Shown: one piece after another, positions 11,392 to 24,928 of the stretch | Layout: each line of letters begins with the position of its first letter | Numbering within the stretch: the first letter of the stretch is position 1 | DNA from: Rhynchopus euleeides | Taxonomy: Eukaryota > Euglenozoa > Diplonemea > Diplonemida > Diplonemidae | Reading direction: 5' to 3' | NCBI GenBank assembly: GCA_963210315.1 | Contig: OY723247.1 | Coordinates: 930,001-994,000, forward strand | DNA length: 64,000 nt | The notes under the pieces: model-generated | Told to the model about the DNA's origin: nothing | What the model saw: the letters and a program-made list of their open reading frames with translations, nothing else | Database searches by the model: none | Position numbers and translations under genes: made by a program

Positions 11392-12431
11392 TGCGCCGAC
11401 CGCACCTCAGCGCTCGCAAGAAGCTGACCCCCCCCGGACCCCGAGGCACTGAACCAACACCCCTCCCACCCTCCTGTCCCGGTCCCTTCCGCCGTGTGTG
11501 CCCCGCTCACTGAGCTGACAGTGGCGTGGAAGGGGAGGGGTCCCGCTGTGGTTGTCGTGTGTGTTGCGAGCCCCTTTGCCCCTGCCTGGCGGGTTGGTGG
11601 TGTTGGTGCCGGGTGGGGTGGGTTGGGCTGGATGTAACAAGACTTGAGTTGCGTTCTTTGGTTGTACGAACGGTGCCTGCTCGTGCATGTGTGCAGAGTA
11701 GATACCGAACGCTGCCACTGAGTCCTTTTAGTGCGAAAAGCTCCAAAAGCTAGCTGTTCTGCCAAAAAAAAATACAACCACCCCACGCGCCCGACGGGCC
11801 GGGTAATGGGGGATGGGATGGGGTTGCTGCATGAGCTGATGGCATGGCACAGATCGACACATGCCCTGCGCCATGCATCGGACCGCAGGCCACCCTTCGC
11901 CCTCCAGAGACGCAACACACCTGCACGGAGGCACAGGCATGGGCAAGACGCGGCAGCCTGGAGGAAAAGGGCCCGAGGGTTGGTGGGTGTTAGTTGTTGA
12001 TGCGAGGGGGCAGTACGGATCCCCGAGGCTCAGGCTGCGGAGACCACTCGGGGGGGGCACAACAAACGTTGAAAAGGCAGCCAAAAATCACAGGGTACAC
12101 ACACACGTGAATATACTTTGCGGTGATGCAGAGCGCACAGCGAGAGAAAGGGTCCTGCTCGGTGATGCGTTGCCCCACAGCATATCTACACAGCTGGCCC
12201 GTGGATACGTTCGCCGATAGCCTGTGTTGGCAGCACAGCTCTAACGGGAGGCAACACATTTGTGGGCAAAGCGCCTTGCCAAGGCTTTGGGAATTCCCAA
12301 AGCCCCACCCCACCCCACCCATACCCGCCAGACCCGAACTACATGCACCACCCATCACCCACCCCTCACTCTGCTTCAGAACCACCCACCCGTGCTGCTC
12401 CCCTTGCCAGGTCGCCGAGCAGCAGCACATC
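11392..12431. other. intergenic, no supported gene
   Basis: The interval lies between the 5' end of the PDZ gene and the 3' end of the glycosidase gene. Frames here are short and Pro/His-rich without domain similarity. An upstream exon of the PDZ gene may be hidden here, but I cannot place it. Confidence 0.4.
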
Positions 12432-13791
12432 CTAGAGCCAGCACAGGCATGTGGCAGGATACGCAGGCGGCTCAGGTTTCGGCTCTGTTGCACGGTACCA
12501 CTGGCGGATGATGTCCTCTGTGGGCTTGAACTTCGGGTCCATGCAGGAATTGTCAGTCCCGCCGAACGCAGCATCTGCAGGTCACAAAGGCATGGGTATG
12601 GGGGTGGCGCGTTGTGCGCAGTGTGGGTGTGAGGTGTTTTGGGTGAAGCGTGACAGGACACAGGACGCATCAGACACACAATCTCCGAAAAGTGCCAACC
12701 ACACACGGATGGGGAGGGGCAGCCGGCACACCTGTGTTCCAGTTCCACCAGAAGACCCCGTCGAACCAGTCGTACTTCGTCAGAGCAATCAGTGTTGCTT
12801 CATACTGCAGCGCTGCCGAGGCGAGCGACGTCTGGTTCGGGGGGTGCGTCTGCACACCGCCTGTGTTGGCAAAGCAATCCGCATTCCAACCCATGCAGAA
12901 CCCGATCTCCGTCAGGGCAATGGGCTTGCCCCACTTGGCATGCAAGGCGGACATCTGATCCTCAATGGGCGCCCACGCGTCCAGCAGCTGCCTCAGGGTC
13001 GGGAAGGAGCCATTCACCAAGGCAAAGTGCTCCTTCATATAGTACTGGTCGCAGCCGATGAAGTCCATGAGATCCCACCACTGCTTGTCAGTCAACTCAC
13101 CGGGGCCATTCGGGGGAGACCAGTTCGCTGCCGACGTGAGGTTGCCCGAAAACACAGCACGGATCTTGGGGATCAGCCTCCGCCAGTGCGCCTCCTGCTT
13201 CGACGCTGTGATCAGCTCCGTCGACACCGCGAAGGTCTCCACACCGTTCGCCTCTGCAATCCTCGCGTAGTGCAGGATGAAGGTTTCGTAGCTCGCAAAC
13301 CACGCATCCCACTCCGCCGAGGTGAAGCCCTCCCCAATGAACCCCCTCCAGTTGGTCGGCAGGTCGTCAATCAGGTCGATGTGCGGCTTCAGCATCACCG
13401 CCATGCCCAGCTCATGGGTCTTCTGAATCGTCTTCACAAGATCCAGATCATGAACAGTCTTACACCCCCCAGTCGCAGTGGAGGTGCACGGGACTGCCTC
13501 GCCGTAGATAGGGTAGATGTCAGTCGTGCTGATGTTCACAGTGTACTGCGTCACGACAACCCCAACGTAATTAGTCCCGGTCGTCGCCAGGTGGGTGAGG
13601 GAGTCGTTGGAGACGCTCCCGCCCATGCTGATATTGGGGCAGTACCGCTCGTCTGTGTAGGACATCCCGGAGTACTTCAGCTTGCTGGGGGGCAGGGGGG
13701 TTCCGGCTGCAGCATACTGCAGCAGCACCGCCACGCAGAGGGCGGCCAGAGAGGTGGCGCAGGCAGCACCCGCACGGCCCCCACCTGCCAT
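12432..13791 (-). CDS. secreted GH113-like TIM-barrel glycosidase
   Basis: Two exons (13791-12732 and 12574-12432; intron gtgtgc...cag, phase 1) give 400 residues. Residues 1-30 are a signal peptide (hydrophobic AATSLAALCVAVLL-type core), followed by GMSYTDERY, the usual first strand of GH113 and related 'GTA TIM-barrel' enzymes. MLKPHIDL (133-140), TNWRGFI, STELI (190-194) and IALTEIGF (291-298) match the barrel strands. Glu192 and Glu295 are the likely acid/base and nucleophile by position in GH113 beta-mannanases. Several N-x-S/T sites suit a secreted glycoprotein. Exon 2 adds the C-terminal helix (KPTEDIIRQWYRATEP), which supports the splice. The likely role is hydrolysis of extracellular or wall beta-mannan-type glycans; the substrate is not established. 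The donor GTGTG departs from the GTATG used elsewhere in the window. Confidence 0.87.
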
Positions 13792-16700
13792 GTCGACAAC
13801 TAAAGGAGGGACAGGCAGGAAGTCCTGTGATGCGAATGTGGATGTGTGTGGTTTTGGTTTGAAATCGCTACATGATGCCATGAGAGTCTGCGGATTGAAA
13901 ATGCAAATGGAATGTGTCGGGAAAGAGGGGGGAGGGGGGTCACAACCGCCACACTTGCCATCTGTTTCCCTCAGTCCTTCCTGGGGTTGCGAGGGGGGGG
14001 GGGGGGCAAGGGGCAACAATACCCCATCCCCCTCTACTCTGCCCCCCCCCCCCCGTTGCCAAGGGGACAGGCTGGGAGGTGGTGTGTCTGTGTGTCTCCG
14101 TTGAGCACCTCCAGTGTTCTTCGAAGAGACACACACACACGCCCGTCCCCACCACCCCCTGGCTCCCGTTGTTCTCTTTCACCCCCCCCCCCCAGCAGGG
14201 AGGGAAAAAAAAGGTATCGGCCGCTCTGTCGGGAGAATCGGCTTTGGAGGGGAAAACAGAGCAAGTCACACATTCTCTCTCTCTCTCTCTCTCTCACGCC
14301 TAAAAAAATAACATAACGCGTTCTAACAGAAGGAAGTGAGGAAGGTTTTCTTTGGCTATATGAGCCGCACACCCATCCTGCCATCAGGTGATCAGCATTC
14401 TCAGTTCGTTTCTTCTTCTCCCCACGGGGGGAGGGGGGGGGAGATCTCCTCTGTTCCGGCACAGTTTCGGCGCTTGTCTTCCATCGGGAAAAAATCGCCA
14501 AAAATAAAGATACCTCTTCGACAAACGCTACACAGTGGAGACCACCCCACCCTCTCCCTGAAGAAAACGAGAGAAAAAAACGAAATGAGACACTGATTTG
14601 CGGCCAGATGAAGCAATGTGGATAGGGCTATGCATGTGTGGTGCGCACAGCAGGGGGTGACATGTGCTCGGTGCGTTCTACAGCACTACAAGATGCACGG
14701 GAGGTGGAGATGGAGGCCGGGGGGTTGAATGGAAAGAACGTGCCGGAGGGCCGATGTGCACATGGCTCCCAAAACCCTGCGTCACCCTGCGGGCCGTAAC
14801 ACGGCTTGATTTGTTTTTGAGGAGGAAAAGGAAACTACAAAGGAGAAATCCCATGATCCCTCTCACGTGCCGATATTGTATTTTTTCCCCTCGAATTTTT
14901 TTACGCGCTTGCGCCGCCTGGGTTGGGGGCGGGTTGGAGGGAAGCAACAGCACCTCCCCCCCAGGCACACTGCCAACCACTTGAGAGAGATGGGGGGAGG
15001 AGGGGACAGGGGACAGGAGGGGCAGACAAACAGCAGGGAGAACCCAGCGGGGAGGCTGGCCCGTGAGACGAGGCCCTTTGAGAGAGAGGCGGGGGAGGAG
15101 AGGGGAGGGGGGAAATGGGGGGATGGGGGGGGGGGGGGGGAGAAGAGAAGAGAAGAGAGAAGACGCCCACTTCTGACGAGTGGGTTGGGCCATGGGGCCA
15201 GCGATTATTATGCCCTCCTTTGCTACATCCCCCCCCCTCCCCCTGTCTGGGGCTAGATCTGTCTGGGGGGGGTGCAACCTCTTCGCGGGGGAGGGGGGGG
15301 GGGGAATGGTCATCGAGAGTAGAGTTCAAGTGGAGTCACCCTCCCCCGCTCTGAAGCGGCCCTCAAGCAGAGAGGGGAGGGGGAGGGTGGAGTGGGTGAA
15401 TACGGGGGAGAACGGCTGCCCGATGCACACACAACAGGCAGCTGCTTCAGTATTTTTTGCCATTTTTTTTTGGGGGGGGGGGGGGGGTTTCGATTTCCCA
15501 ACCACCTGACCTGTTGAACCCTGTTGAACGGGTTGTTGAGAACGGTTTTTTTTATATAGCCGTGCTCCTCGACCTACGATGTGAGTTCCAATAAAAAACC
15601 GCACAAACACAAACACACCTCCCGTGAGCTTCTTCTTGAAGACAAACGACCCACCACTCCATATCCAGGTCATATCGCAACCAAAAGGGAAGAGGGGCGC
15701 AGGCCTGTTCATAATTTGACCACCCCCACAAAGCCCCCAAACAGCGAGCAGGCCGGGGGCCCGGGGGGGTAGAGATCAATACACCGATGGGTGCCGCATC
15801 GCCCACCCCACCTCCACCCCCCCCCACCCTCCCCCTGCGCCACTGCACAAATCCCCTCTCCGTTCGGGACGCGCGTTGGCCGCAGGCGGGGTGCACAACC
15901 TAAAAATAAGACGGTGAGAAGCAGCAAGAAAACAAAATAGCTCTAATTACACACACAGGGGGGGAGGGGATGCCTGGGGACCTTAGCTCTGTGTCGAACT
16001 GTGCCAGATTGTCTCCTAGTTTGTTAGGCGGCTCACGTTTCTGGACTTCTGAGCGAAGACCCTCACAAGCAGACCTATAGTATAGGCCAGCAGCACTAAC
16101 AGGGGCTGGGACAAGCTGAGTTGGAATGGGCTGGAGCAGACAGGACAGGCGGGTATGGATGGGATTGCCTTGCACCCGACAGCCCTGTGTTGTCCTGGCA
16201 ATCCGTGGCAGTGCCACAGCTTTTGTTTGGAGTCCGCAGGATGCGCGTCGCAGCTTTGCCGCCATATTCCACTGCGTTGTCCTGTTGAAAATAACATCGC
16301 CGTGACAACTTCTTCAGGCATATTTTTTATTCCATTTTTCCGACCCTCCCACGGGGTGGGGGCTAGCGCAGCAGGTTCTACCCTTCCCGGCCCTCCCACA
16401 CAATCCGCCTCTCCAGACCCAGATCTTAAGAAACATGGGGAGTACACACAGGGAAAGGGGAAGGTGGCACAATTGGGTTCTGTTCTTGGATGGGGAAATC
16501 TGACAGGGGAGACTCACAAGTTCGTCGAACAGGGAGATGGGGGTTTGTGTGGGGGAGTGGTTTTGATGAAGCTTTTCTGTTGGGGGAGTGTTGCTGAACA
16601 TGCCAGCAGATCAAATAAATAGTGTCTAGAGGATCAGATTGTTGCGGATAATATCGGCCAACACAAAAGGTTGAGTTCGCTGGATCTGCACCTGACAAGT

Positions 16701-17769
16701 CAGATTTCCCTTTCACAGGCATATCGGTGGTTTCGCTGCAGGCCACCCACTCGAAGCGCTTGGAAAACACACGGGATGTCTTGCTTCTGCAGTACAGTTA
16801 AGTACAGTATTCTAAGATGTTCTTTCTTCCAGAAGCCGCATCCGCCTACCTTCAACACAAATCACCCGGACGATTTGTGGCATTCTTTAAGGACACACAG
16901 GCAGGCAGCCCTGCCTGCCTGACAGGGCATAACAATTCAGACAGCGGCAACCGACCGCATCGGCAACCGCTTGCGGAACAACACGACGCGTTGGGCGAAA
17001 GACACCGCGACATCAGGACAACAGGACAGGGGGCACAGGTCAGGGGTGGGTGGGGGTGGTGGTGGTGGGTGTACAAGACAGAAAATAACAAGGGTGGGGG
17101 AGGAGACCCGCTTTTTTGCGGTGGAACATTGATAATACGTCGACATCTACTGGGGGGGGGGGGGTGAGGGGTGAGGTAAACAGACACCCTTTCTCTCCGT
17201 TTCATCTTTCAGCAACAAACGGCCTTCGTGTGGGTTCGCCGCGGCTCGGCGTAATGCCCGTGAGTGTGCCAGAATGAGAATGGGGTCATTTTGTTCTGGT
17301 GGGGCGTGAAGGGGGGGGGGGGGGAGGAGGGGGGGGGGGGGCTCGCCCCCAACCCCCGCATTTATAAAATACAGCACAAACAGCCAGACAAGGGGAACAC
17401 GTGGGGTCGCGTCATCGAAACATGACCTCGCCACAAAGGAAAAGGAGCTGATGGGGGGGGGGGGATCGGGGGCAAAATATATCGATTACAAACAGGGTTT
17501 CGAGAACCGGGGGCGGGGTGTGTGTGTGTGTTTGTGTGACGGAAGTGTGATTTCAGGCAGGGAGCCACAAAAAAAATGATCCTTTTTTTTGGCAGCACCA
17601 CCACAAGCAAAACCGGATGGGGTTTTATTGCTTGGAATATTTTGCCACCGACACCTCTGCTGCCGCTGTCGGTTTAAAGATATCCTCGATGCCTTCCTCT
17701 TCTAAATCACCCCATGCAGGGCACAGGGCCTGCTTTCGAGGGACCAGAGACGCATAACATGGCTTCAGA
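13792..17769. other. long intergenic region, microsatellites and poly-G, no gene
   Basis: About 4 kb holds poly-C runs near 14041-14055 and 14183-14196, a CT microsatellite at about 14275-14296, poly-G near 15128-15140, 15471-15487, 17151-17162 and 17311-17342, and no frame with recognisable coding character. A copy of a short dispersed repeat lies at about 15982-16066. Part of the right end is probably the 3' UTR of the SAM-like gene. Confidence 0.45.
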
Positions 17770-20700
17770 TTACAGGTCAGCCTTGAGGTGCCAGACAACG
17801 TGGGTGTTGCCTGCCGTCACATCTGTCACGACGTACGGCTCGTTCTGCAGGGCGATGACCAGAGTGCGCCCATGCCACGAGAGCTGTGTGAGGGTCAAGG
17901 CGTCGACGAGCATCTGCGGTGTCGGCTCGTCAACACCACCGAGGGAAGCGCGGAGACTGGCCTGCAGCAGGTGCGGGGGGACGCCTTCGACATCCGCCTT
18001 CTCCAGCAGATCCAGCGCCTCGCCGTAGAGCCCGGCCTGAGTCTCACCCGACTTGACAAGCTTCCGGCACTTCGAGGTGAAGCGTGCAATCTCCACATCA
18101 CGCAGGGGCAGACACTTCCAACGCCCGCCAAGCGACAGCTGCCCGCCCATCATCAGCGTGTGCTCCAGCATACCCGGCGTGGGGAACGACTGCAAGCGAG
18201 GTGAGGTGGCAGGGGTGGAGGGGATATGGAAAAACTATAACCGACATGAGCCCCCCCCCCCCCCCCCCCCCCGTCAACCTATTCCTAAGCACTGTGCTGC
18301 AGGAGGGTCATACCTGGCTGGGGTCGTTGTTGAAGACGTCCAGAAGCACATCCGGCGAGGGGAGCCAAAGGCCCGGGTAGGGCTGCGGGCTGTGAGGGGT
18401 TTGTGGTGTGGGCACGGTGCGGATGAGCGGGGGGAGCTGTCCAGCGCTCTGCACTGCGCTTTTTGACACCTCCAAGCATCACCCAAACGATAATAAGTGG
18501 GCATACCTCAGGTTGGCGTCGCCGTTGAGGGCGTCGCGGAAGCGGACAAGCGTAGCACCCGAGGGTGACTTGAACACCTTCAGCCCGAAGGCAAACCCGG
18601 CTGCAGCGGTGCAGGGCTCGAACGGCTCCACCCCGGCAACCTGGGCCACGCCCTCCGGGATGGCAAAGGACTCTGTGCTGGCCTCGTTGGTCGTCTCCTC
18701 CAGGACATCCGACGACACCTTGCGCCAGGCGTGGCCATCCCACGCCGCCCACACCACGGCAGGCTCGTCCCACATGATGTCGCTGTTGGCCCTGCTGGGC
18801 ACCTTCTCAGACACGGGCAGGCGCTCGCTTCCGGTGTGGGAGCGGATAGCGTCACTCGCAGCCAGGGAACGTGCAGGCTCCGACCCAAACCCAACGCTAC
18901 GCTCCGCCACAGGGGGCTCGCTGGGCACAGCTGAAGAGCGTGCCGCTGACATCTGCGAGCCGCCTCCAAAGCTGGGCTGCGTGTGCACAGGCACAGTCGA
19001 GTCATGCGGCTCGACAGGCGACGCGACAGGGTCCCGGTGGCGCTGCGGAGGTGGGTGGTGGTGGTAGCAAAACAACCTCTGTGGCAACAACCACTGCTGG
19101 GGGGGGGGGGGGGGGGTGGCGATGTGTGAACGCGATGTGCCTGTCTGTCTCCCCCGCTGGCAAAAGGAAATCCATCATGCAGGCTCAAGGGGTGGGGGTG
19201 GTGCGGCCGGCATCCTGCCGCACCACCCTCGGGAGGGGACATACCCCCAGCTCGCCGTAGGCAGAGGAGTGCTCGGTGAAGGAGTCCTCGACCGACGGGT
19301 CCGGCACAACCTGTGTGTGGGGTGGGGTGGAGTGGGGCAGAGCAGACAACGACGAACTGACAAGTATCACCCAACATCATAATATGATACATCCACTGTG
19401 GGACATACCTCTGGTGCAGCGTCACCCACCTCCGACACACTCTTGTGTTGGTACATCTCCGAGACGGAGCGGTGCTGGAAGGAGGCAACTGACTCTGCCG
19501 CCTGTGGCGCCGGGTCCTGGATGCGGGCTGCGCTTCCGAAAGACTGGGGCTCATCGGCAGCGTCCTGCGGCAGGCGGGCTGACTGCCTCGAGACCTGCGA
19601 GACGTGGGAGCGGGCCTCGGAGGCAGGGCGCGAGATGCGGTCGCGGTGCGACAGCTGGCTCGGGGGGCGGGGCAGGCCCGAGTCCTGCACAGGCTGGCTG
19701 GCAAGCGAGGCTGCGGCGGAGGCGGGGCGCGCTTCGTCGGGTGGCGACTGGCGGGACAGCACGTCCTGTGCATGGCTGAGGTGCACAGAGGGTTCGCGCG
19801 GGTCAGACGGCTCTGCGAACGGCTGTGCGCTGGGGGTGGCGGGTTGGCTGCCGTATGCTGAGGTGCGTGCGTGGGGCTGCGATGGCTGCGAGTGCACAGA
19901 GGCAGCCGGCTGGCCGGGTTCTGCCGTGTATGCCTGGCTCTCGTGAACAGAGCCAAGGCCCTGGGACTGGCCAAGGCGCTGCGAGTGTGCAGATGCAAGC
20001 CCCCTGCTCTGCCCAAGCCCCTGGCTCTGGTCGTGCACGGAAGCGGCCGGTTGGCTCCCATACCCTGACACATGCGCCTGGCTCTGATCGTGAATAGATG
20101 CAAGGCCCTGCGACTGGTCGAGGCGCTGCGAGTGGCGAGACTGCACAGAACCAAGGCCCTGTGACTGGTCGTGGGCAGCAGGCTGGCTCTCGTAGGCAGA
20201 CACATGCGCCTGACTCTGATCGTGTACCGACGCACCCGGATGGCTGGGCTCTGCCGTGTGTGCGTGGCTCTCGTGAACAGAGCCAAGGCCCTGGGACTGG
20301 TCAAGGCGCTGCGAGTGCGCAGATGCAAGCCCCCTGCTCTGCTCAAGACCCTGGCTCTGGTCGTGCACAGAGGCGGCAGGCTGACTCCCGTATGCTGACA
20401 CATGCGCCTGGCTCTGCTGTGCATCGTGAACAGATGCAAGGCCCTGGGACTGGTCGAGGCGCTGCGAGTGGCGGGACTGCACAGAACCAAGGCCCTGTGA
20501 CTGGTCATGGACAGCAGGTTGGCTCTCGTAGGCAGACACATGTGCCTGGCTCTGGTCCGGCACAGACGCGAGGCCCTGCGACTGTCCAAGCTGCGACCCC
20601 CTCGAATCCCTCACCGACACCATGCCCTGGCTCTGGTCCCCTGCCGGCACAGACGCAAGGCCCTGCGACTGGTCAAGGCGCTGCGAGTGTGCAGATGCAA

Positions 20701-23700
20701 GCCCCCTGCTCTGCCCAAGCCCCTGGCTCTGGTCGTGCACAGAGGCCGCGGGTTGGCTCCCATACCCTGACACATGCGCCTGGCTCTGGTCCGGCACAGA
20801 TGCAAGGCCCTGGGACTGGTCAAGGCGCTGCGAGTGGCGGGACTGCACAGAACCAAGGCCCTGCGACTGGTCGTGGACAGCAGGTTGGCTCTCGTAGGCG
20901 GATGCAAGACCCTGACTCTGATCGTGCACCGACGCACTCGGCTGGCTGGGGTCTGCCATATGTGCCTGGCTCTGGTCCGGCACAGAACCCAGACCCTGGG
21001 ACTGGTCGAGGCGTTGTGAGTGCACAGATGCAAGCCCCCTGCTCTGCTCAAGGCCCTGGCTCTGGTCGTGCACGGAAGCGGCGGGTTGGCTCCCGTGCGC
21101 AGACACATGCGCCTGGCTCTGCTGTGCATCGTGAACAGATGCAAGGCCCTGGGACTGGTCGAGGCGCTGCGAGTGACGGGACTGCACGGAACCAAGGCCT
21201 TGCGACTGGTCATACACACCCGACTGCGACTGGCCCGGTTGCGATGTGTGTGACTCGCGCACACTCACGAACTGCTGGCTCTGTTCCTGAACAGGCTCAT
21301 ATGCAGATGCAAGACCCTGGCTCTGGTCGTGCACCGACGCACCCTGCTGGCTGGGGTCTGCCAGCTGTGTCTGGCTCTGGTCGTGCACGGAAGCGGCAGG
21401 CTGGCTCCCATATGCAGACACATGCGTCTGGCTCTGGCCGGGAGCAGACGCAAGGCCCTGGGACTGGTCAAGGCGCTGCGAGTGTGCAGATGCAAGCCCC
21501 CTGCTCTGCCCAAGCCCCTGGCTCTGGTCGTGCACGGAAGCGGCCGGTTGGCTCCCATACCCTGACACATGCGCCTGGCTCTGATCGTGAACAGATGCAA
21601 GGCCCTGCGACTGGTCGAGGCGCTGCGAGTGGCGAGACTGCACAGAACCAAGGCCCTGTGACTGGTCATGGACAGCAGGCTGGCTCTCGTAGGCAGACAC
21701 ATGTGCTTGGCTCTGGTCCGGCACAGATGCAAGGCCCTGCGACTGGTCGAGGCGCTGCGAGTGGCGAGACTGCACAGAACCAAGGCCCTGTGACTGGTCA
21801 TGGACAGCAGGCTGGCTCTCGTAGGCAGACACATGTGATTGGCTCTGGTCCGGCACAGATGCAAGGCCCTGCGACTGGTCGAGGCGCTGTGAGTGCACAG
21901 ATGCAAGCCCCCTGCTCTGCCCAAGGCCCTGGCTCTGGTCGTGCACAGAGGCGGCAGGCTGGCTCCCATACCCTGACACCTGCGCCTGGCTCTGATCGGG
22001 AACGGACGCGAGGCCCTGCGACTGCCCATGCTGCGACCCCCTCGAATCCCTCACCGACACCATGCCCTGGCTCTGGTCCGGCACAGATGCAAGGCCCTGG
22101 GACTGGTCGAGACGCTGCGAGTGGCGGGACTGCACAGAACCAAGGCCCTGCGACTGGTCGTGGACAGCAGGTTGGCTCTCGTAGGCAGACACATGAGCCT
22201 GGCTCTGGTCCGGCACAGAACCCAGACCCTGGGACTGATCGAGGCGCTGCGAGTGCGCAGATGCAAGCCCCCTGCTCTGCACAAGACCCTGGCTCTGGTC
22301 GTGCACAGAGGCGGCAGGCTGGCTCCCGTATGCTGACACATGCGCCTGGCTCTGCTGTGCATCGTGAACAGATGCAAGGCCCTGGGACTGGTCGAGGCGC
22401 TGCGAGTGGCGGGACTGCACAGAACCAAGGCCCTGTGACTGGTCATGGACAGCAGGTTGGCTCTCGTAGGCAGACACATGTGCCTGGCTCTGGTCCGGCA
22501 CAGACGCGAGGCCCTGCGACTGTCCAAGCTGCGACCCCCTCGAATCCCTCACCGACACCATGCCCTGGCTCTGGTCCCCTGCCGGCACAGATGCAAGACC
22601 CTGCGACTGCGCAAGCTGCGATCCGTGGGAGTCGCGAACGGAGACGAACCTGCTGTCCTGCCCTGAGGGTTCGTGCACCGACTGCCCCTGCGAACTGAGC
22701 GGCACGAAGCCCTGCGAGGCGCTCATCCTCTGCGACGCACGCTGTCCCTGCGAGTCCACGTGCGACGGCACAGAGCGATCCGCCTGCGGCTGCGAGCGCT
22801 GGCTGTGCGACATCCCCTCGGCAGCCACACCACCCTGCGACACACGCGACACACCCTGCGAGCGCAGGCCCCCGTCATTCACAGAGGTCTGCGAGCGGTA
22901 GCTCCGCATCTCATCGGGCACACCCTCCAGCGTCTGGCTGTTGCGCGACACGGCACTGAGCGGGGCCTGGCTCTGCGAGTGGAGCCCGCTGTGCATGTCC
23001 GACATCCCCGCAGCCTCATGTGCCTGCCTGGGCGTCAGCTGCACCTCCGCGTAGCTCTGCGGCTGCGACGCACGCCCCGACAGCTGCGACTGCCTCTCGT
23101 CAGCCTTCTGCGGGCCGTACAATGGGGTCTCGGGACGCCCCACCGCACCCTCCACAAACGCAAGGGCATCCGCCAGCAGCTCCTGCGTCGTGAGGCCTGG
23201 CACCTCTGCCCCGCTCTCACCCTCACCAACACCCTCCCGCTCCAAGCGCTCGTCCGTCAGCTCGTCACGCGCATACGGCTGCATCGACCCGCGCGACGCC
23301 TGCGACGCGTCCTCGATAATGCCGTGCGAGATCAGCGACGCAGGGTTCTGCGGGTCCACATGCGAGGGCTGTGCAGACCCCACCGACCTGGCAGAGGGTG
23401 CAACCGGCACGCCGCCGCCGTAGCTGGACCTCCCTGCACCGCTGCGCAGGGAGGGCACGAAGGACGACTCAGGTGCCTTCGGCACAGACTGGCCAGACCT
23501 CTGCGAGTTCGACAGCCGTGCAACTTCTGCGGCGATGTCGTCCGCCACGCTGTCAGGCCTGCCCCGCAGCGAGGCCTCGATGTTCTCGGCTGACTGCTGC
23601 GACTGTGCAGACATGCGTGGCACGACGATGCTGCGCGCGTCATCCAGCAGACGCTTCAGCTCGCGGTTCTCCGCCTTCAGCTCGGCGATGACCTTGTCCT

Positions 23701-24928
23701 TCCCGTCGATGTCGGCATGCGCTGCGTCCAGCTGCTCCGTCTGTGCTTGCAGGGTGGCGCGAAGCGCCCTGTTGTTCTCCTCCATCTGTGCAAGGGTGGC
23801 GGCGGTCCTGGCGGCGTCTGCCACTTGCGACTGCAAGTCCTGCACCTGGCTCTGCAGGGCGGAGGCCTGGTTCTGGTGGAAGGAGGCCTGGCTGGTGGAG
23901 GAGGTGCGCAGCTGCTCCAGCGCATCCGCGTTCTGCGCGAGCTCGCCCTCCAGCGCCTTGACCCGCGAGGTGGCGCGCGCCGCTTCAGAGCTCTTCTCGT
24001 CGAGGGCCGAGCGGAGGCGGCGCACCTCGTCGTCGTGCGCAGCAGTGGCAGCCTCCGAAGGGCGTGCCGACTCGATGCGCCTGATGGCCTCCTGCAGCTC
24101 CTGTGCCTGCGAGGCCATCTGGCTGTGCATGCGCTCCACCTCCGTACGGCGCTCCTGACGCTCGTCCTCCAGCATCTTCATCAGCGGCTCCTGCGAAACG
24201 CTCGCCGCCTCCGACGGATGCCCGGCCTCCCCCATGTGCGGCGCAGTGAGCGTGGCCTGCTGCGGATCGTACGTCTCCAGCAGGAGCTCGTTGCGCTTGT
24301 CGCGCAGCAGGTTGACCTCCCCGATGCGGAGCCCCGCGTGGCGCAGGTCGTCGTCGCTGCAGCGCAGCAGCGAGTCGCAGGTCATAATCTGCTCCCGCTC
24401 CAGCTGTGCCGCAACACGCTCGCTAGCCAGGCCGTACTTGGCAAGCCTCGACAGCGCATACAGCAGCGTACCCTGCTCGGGGACAAGCACGCGGCTTGCC
24501 GCGACGATGACCACAGAAGCGGCGATCATGCCGGCACGCAGACCAGGGCGGCGCTTCCGCTTCTTGTCGGGCGACAGGTGCCCCTGCAGCTGCAGGGCGC
24601 CACCGCTGCGTGGGTGGTAGTGTGCAGGCGAGAGGGCGTACCCCGGTGACGGCGTGTAGTCCTGGTGCTGCAGCTGCTTGATGCGGGTCTGCAGGGCACG
24701 GAGCTCCCCCTCCATGTCACCCCCCTGAGGGGGCTGCGCCTGCTGCTGGGGCTGCTGCTGCTGCTGGTGTTGCTGCTGGTTGGCGGGTTCGTCATACGGC
24801 CCGCGGGGGCGCTGCGGCGAGATCATGCGGTGGTGTGTGTGGTTGGGCGTGTGGTTCCCAGGGGTCTGGTTGGGGGCCCAGTGGTCATGGTCGTGCCCGG
24901 CGGACACCCCGTGGCCAGGCGTCGGCAT
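17770..24928 (-). CDS. giant SAM-like, coiled-coil, Ser/Gln-repeat protein
   Basis: Five exons (24928-19409, 19310-19245, 19042-18507, 18389-18314, 18189-17770) encode 2205 residues; all four introns start gtatg and the frames join cleanly. From the N-terminus there is a His/Gln-rich segment with a poly-Gln run (about 50-67) and a basic patch KKRKRR followed by a hydrophobic stretch (about 130-148) that may be a single membrane segment. A SAM-like helical bundle follows (about 155-215, DDDLRHAGLRIGEVNLL), then a coiled coil (about 240-430). A long Ser/Gln/His-rich tandem repeat follows (about 755-1655; units built from DQSQGLASV, SRHSQRLDQ and SAYESQPAV). A conserved-looking globular C-terminus has no family I recognise. 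I start at the ATG at 24928; a TTG upstream is also in frame. It is likely a structural or scaffold protein, function unknown. Confidence 0.82.
19950..22670 (-). repeat. coding tandem repeat (Ser/Gln-rich) in the SAM-like gene
   Basis: About 2.7 kb of exon 1 consists of imperfect tandem units encoding DQSQGLxSV, QSRHSQRL, DQSQAHVSAYESQPA and VHDQSQGLG in higher-order blocks of roughly 60 residues. The blocks are nearly identical at DNA level in places (for example around 21600-21850), which indicates recent expansion. The opposite strand is also open for over 850 codons here, a by-product of the repeat. Length polymorphism and assembly collapse are likely. Confidence 0.92.

Noticed and set aside
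20098-22698. 866-codon plus-strand open frame
   Set aside because: It is exactly antisense to the Ser/Gln coding repeat of the SAM-like gene; periodic sequence without stops explains it, and its Gly/Gln/Pro repeats have no independent support.
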